A stretch of 64,000 nt of DNA from positions 1 to 64,000 of the forward strand of contig JAEYRX010000022.1 of assembly GCA_023435225.1 (NCBI GenBank). Direction: 5' to 3'. A program made the translations under genes and the position numbers. The notes beneath the pieces were generated by a model. It did not search any database, was not told the DNA's origin, and saw nothing but the letters and a program-made list of their open reading frames with translations. The stretch's first letter is position 1. Each line of letters begins with the position of its first letter. This document shows positions 63,254-64,000 of this stretch, one piece after another. Source of the stretch: Bacillota bacterium (GTDB taxonomy: Bacteria > Bacillota > UBA4882 > UBA8346).

Positions 63254-64000
63254 TTACCCCTCCTTAATAGCTTTAAATGGGCAAGCATCTATACAAGCTC
63301 CGCATTTAATGCATTTATCAATATTAATTACAAACGGTTTCTTAACTTCTCCGCTTATTGCCCCCACTGGACATACTTTACTACATTTACTGCAGCCCTT
63401 ACAAAGCTGTGGTTCAATATTGTATCCGGCAAAAGCTTTGCATTCTTTAGTCGGGCACTTTTTATCCCTTACATGGGCGATAAACTCATCTTTAAAGTAT
63501 TTCAACATTGATAAAACCGGATTTGGCGCGGTCTTTCCCAAACCACACAATGAAGCGTCCTTGATAACCTGAGCCAAATCTTCAAGAATTTCAATGTCTT
63601 CGACTTTTCCTTCACCATTAACAGCCCGTTCCAAAATCTCCAACAAACGTTTGGTGCCTTCACGGCAGGGAACACATTTTCCGCAGGATTCATTTTGGAT
63701 AAAATTCATAAAGAAGCGGGCCATTTCAACCATACAGTTATCTTCATCCATAACCACCAATCCGCCGGAACCAACCATAGCGCCGATTGAACTTAAGGAG
63801 TCAAAGTCCAACTTCATATCCAAATGTTCCTCGGTAAGATATCCGCCCGACGGTCCGCCAATCTGGACTGCTTTAAATTTCTTCCCGTTACGAATACCGC
63901 CGCCGATTTTGAAAACTATATCACGTAAAGTCACTCCCAGCGGAACTTCGATCAATCCGGTATTAAGAACCTTACCTGTTAAAGCAAAGGTTTTGGTACC
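63254..64000 (-). CDS. hydB: NADH-dependent hydrogenase flavoprotein subunit (NuoF/HydB type), 5' part missing
   Basis: The coding frame runs through the window edge, so the start is not seen. What is present begins GTKTFALTGKV and shows the NuoF C-terminal half: IGGPSGGYLT, the 4Fe-4S ligand motif ESCGKCVPCREG, and SLCGLGKTAPNPV. It ends with two ferredoxin clusters (CKGCSKCSKVCP and CIKCGACIDACP). This is the diaphorase subunit of [FeFe] hydrogenase complexes that couple NADH and ferredoxin oxidation to H2 formation. It ends four bases before hydA. Confidence 0.95.
   Translation of the reverse strand, partial: GTKTFALTGKVLNTGLIEVPLGVTLRDIVFKIGGGIRNGKKFKAVQIGGPSGGYLTEEHLDMKLDFDSLSSIGAMVGSGGLVVMDEDNCMVEMARFFMNFIQNESCGKCVPCREGTKRLLEILERAVNGEGKVEDIEILEDLAQVIKDASLCGLGKTAPNPVLSMLKYFKDEFIAHVRDKKCPTKECKAFAGYNIEPQLCKGCSKCSKVCPVGAISGEVKKPFVINIDKCIKCGACIDACPFKAIKEG

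Overview
The window reads as a piece of the chromosome of an anaerobic, spore-forming Bacillota (Firmicute) that probably has an outer membrane. Spore formation is shown by spoIID, yqfC and yqfD. The ancestry is shown by the conserved block yqfC-yqfD-phoH-yqfF-ybeY-dgkA-cdd-era and the queA-tgt-yajC block. Fermentation is shown by AdhE, the redox repressor Rex and an NADH-linked [FeFe] hydrogenase. The outer membrane is an inference from a TolC-type channel, a Lol-like export operon and a beta-barrel-like protein ending in phenylalanine. A member of the Limnochordia/Hydrogenispora type would fit, but the species cannot be fixed from this sequence alone.

Layout. 0-12.6 kb: housekeeping and sporulation genes, all on the minus strand, interrupted by two small palindromic insertions that still show target duplications (5681-5778 and about 9842-9990). 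12.6-16.4 kb: a Lol-like operon (ATPase, FtsX permease, LolA-like carrier, beta-barrel). 16.6-22.3 kb: a GH94 disaccharide phosphorylase and a large five-PAS hybrid histidine kinase. 22.4-41.6 kb: an accessory island. It holds an AbiE-type toxin-antitoxin remnant whose toxin has lost its core, a small ribbon-helix-helix repressor with its own promoter and terminator, a DUF6978/DUF1828 gene pair, and a 12.6-kb defence operon. 41.6-47.4 kb: a NodIJ-like ABC exporter and a four-gene metabolic cluster. 47.5-57.3 kb: a chemoreceptor, then a MacAB-TolC-type export operon followed by a two-component system. 57.4-64 kb: adhE under probable Rex control, rex, hydA and the truncated hydB.

The best candidate for a new system is the operon at 28.1-40.8 kb. 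It looks like class 2 DISARM (drmE, drmA, drmB and an m5C methyltransferase). The methyltransferase is fused to a Vsr-type mismatch endonuclease, and no phospholipase-D gene (drmC) is present. A UvrD-type helicase fused to a RecB-like Fe-S nuclease closes the operon instead.

The accessory island is bracketed by a perfect 24-bp inverted repeat (22752-22775 and 41586-41609). It also carries two decayed repeat arrays with an exact 21-bp period: 12 units at about 25.8-26.05 kb and 13 units at about 41.17-41.44 kb. The second array has a regular four-unit (84-bp) higher-order pattern. Neither array resembles a CRISPR.
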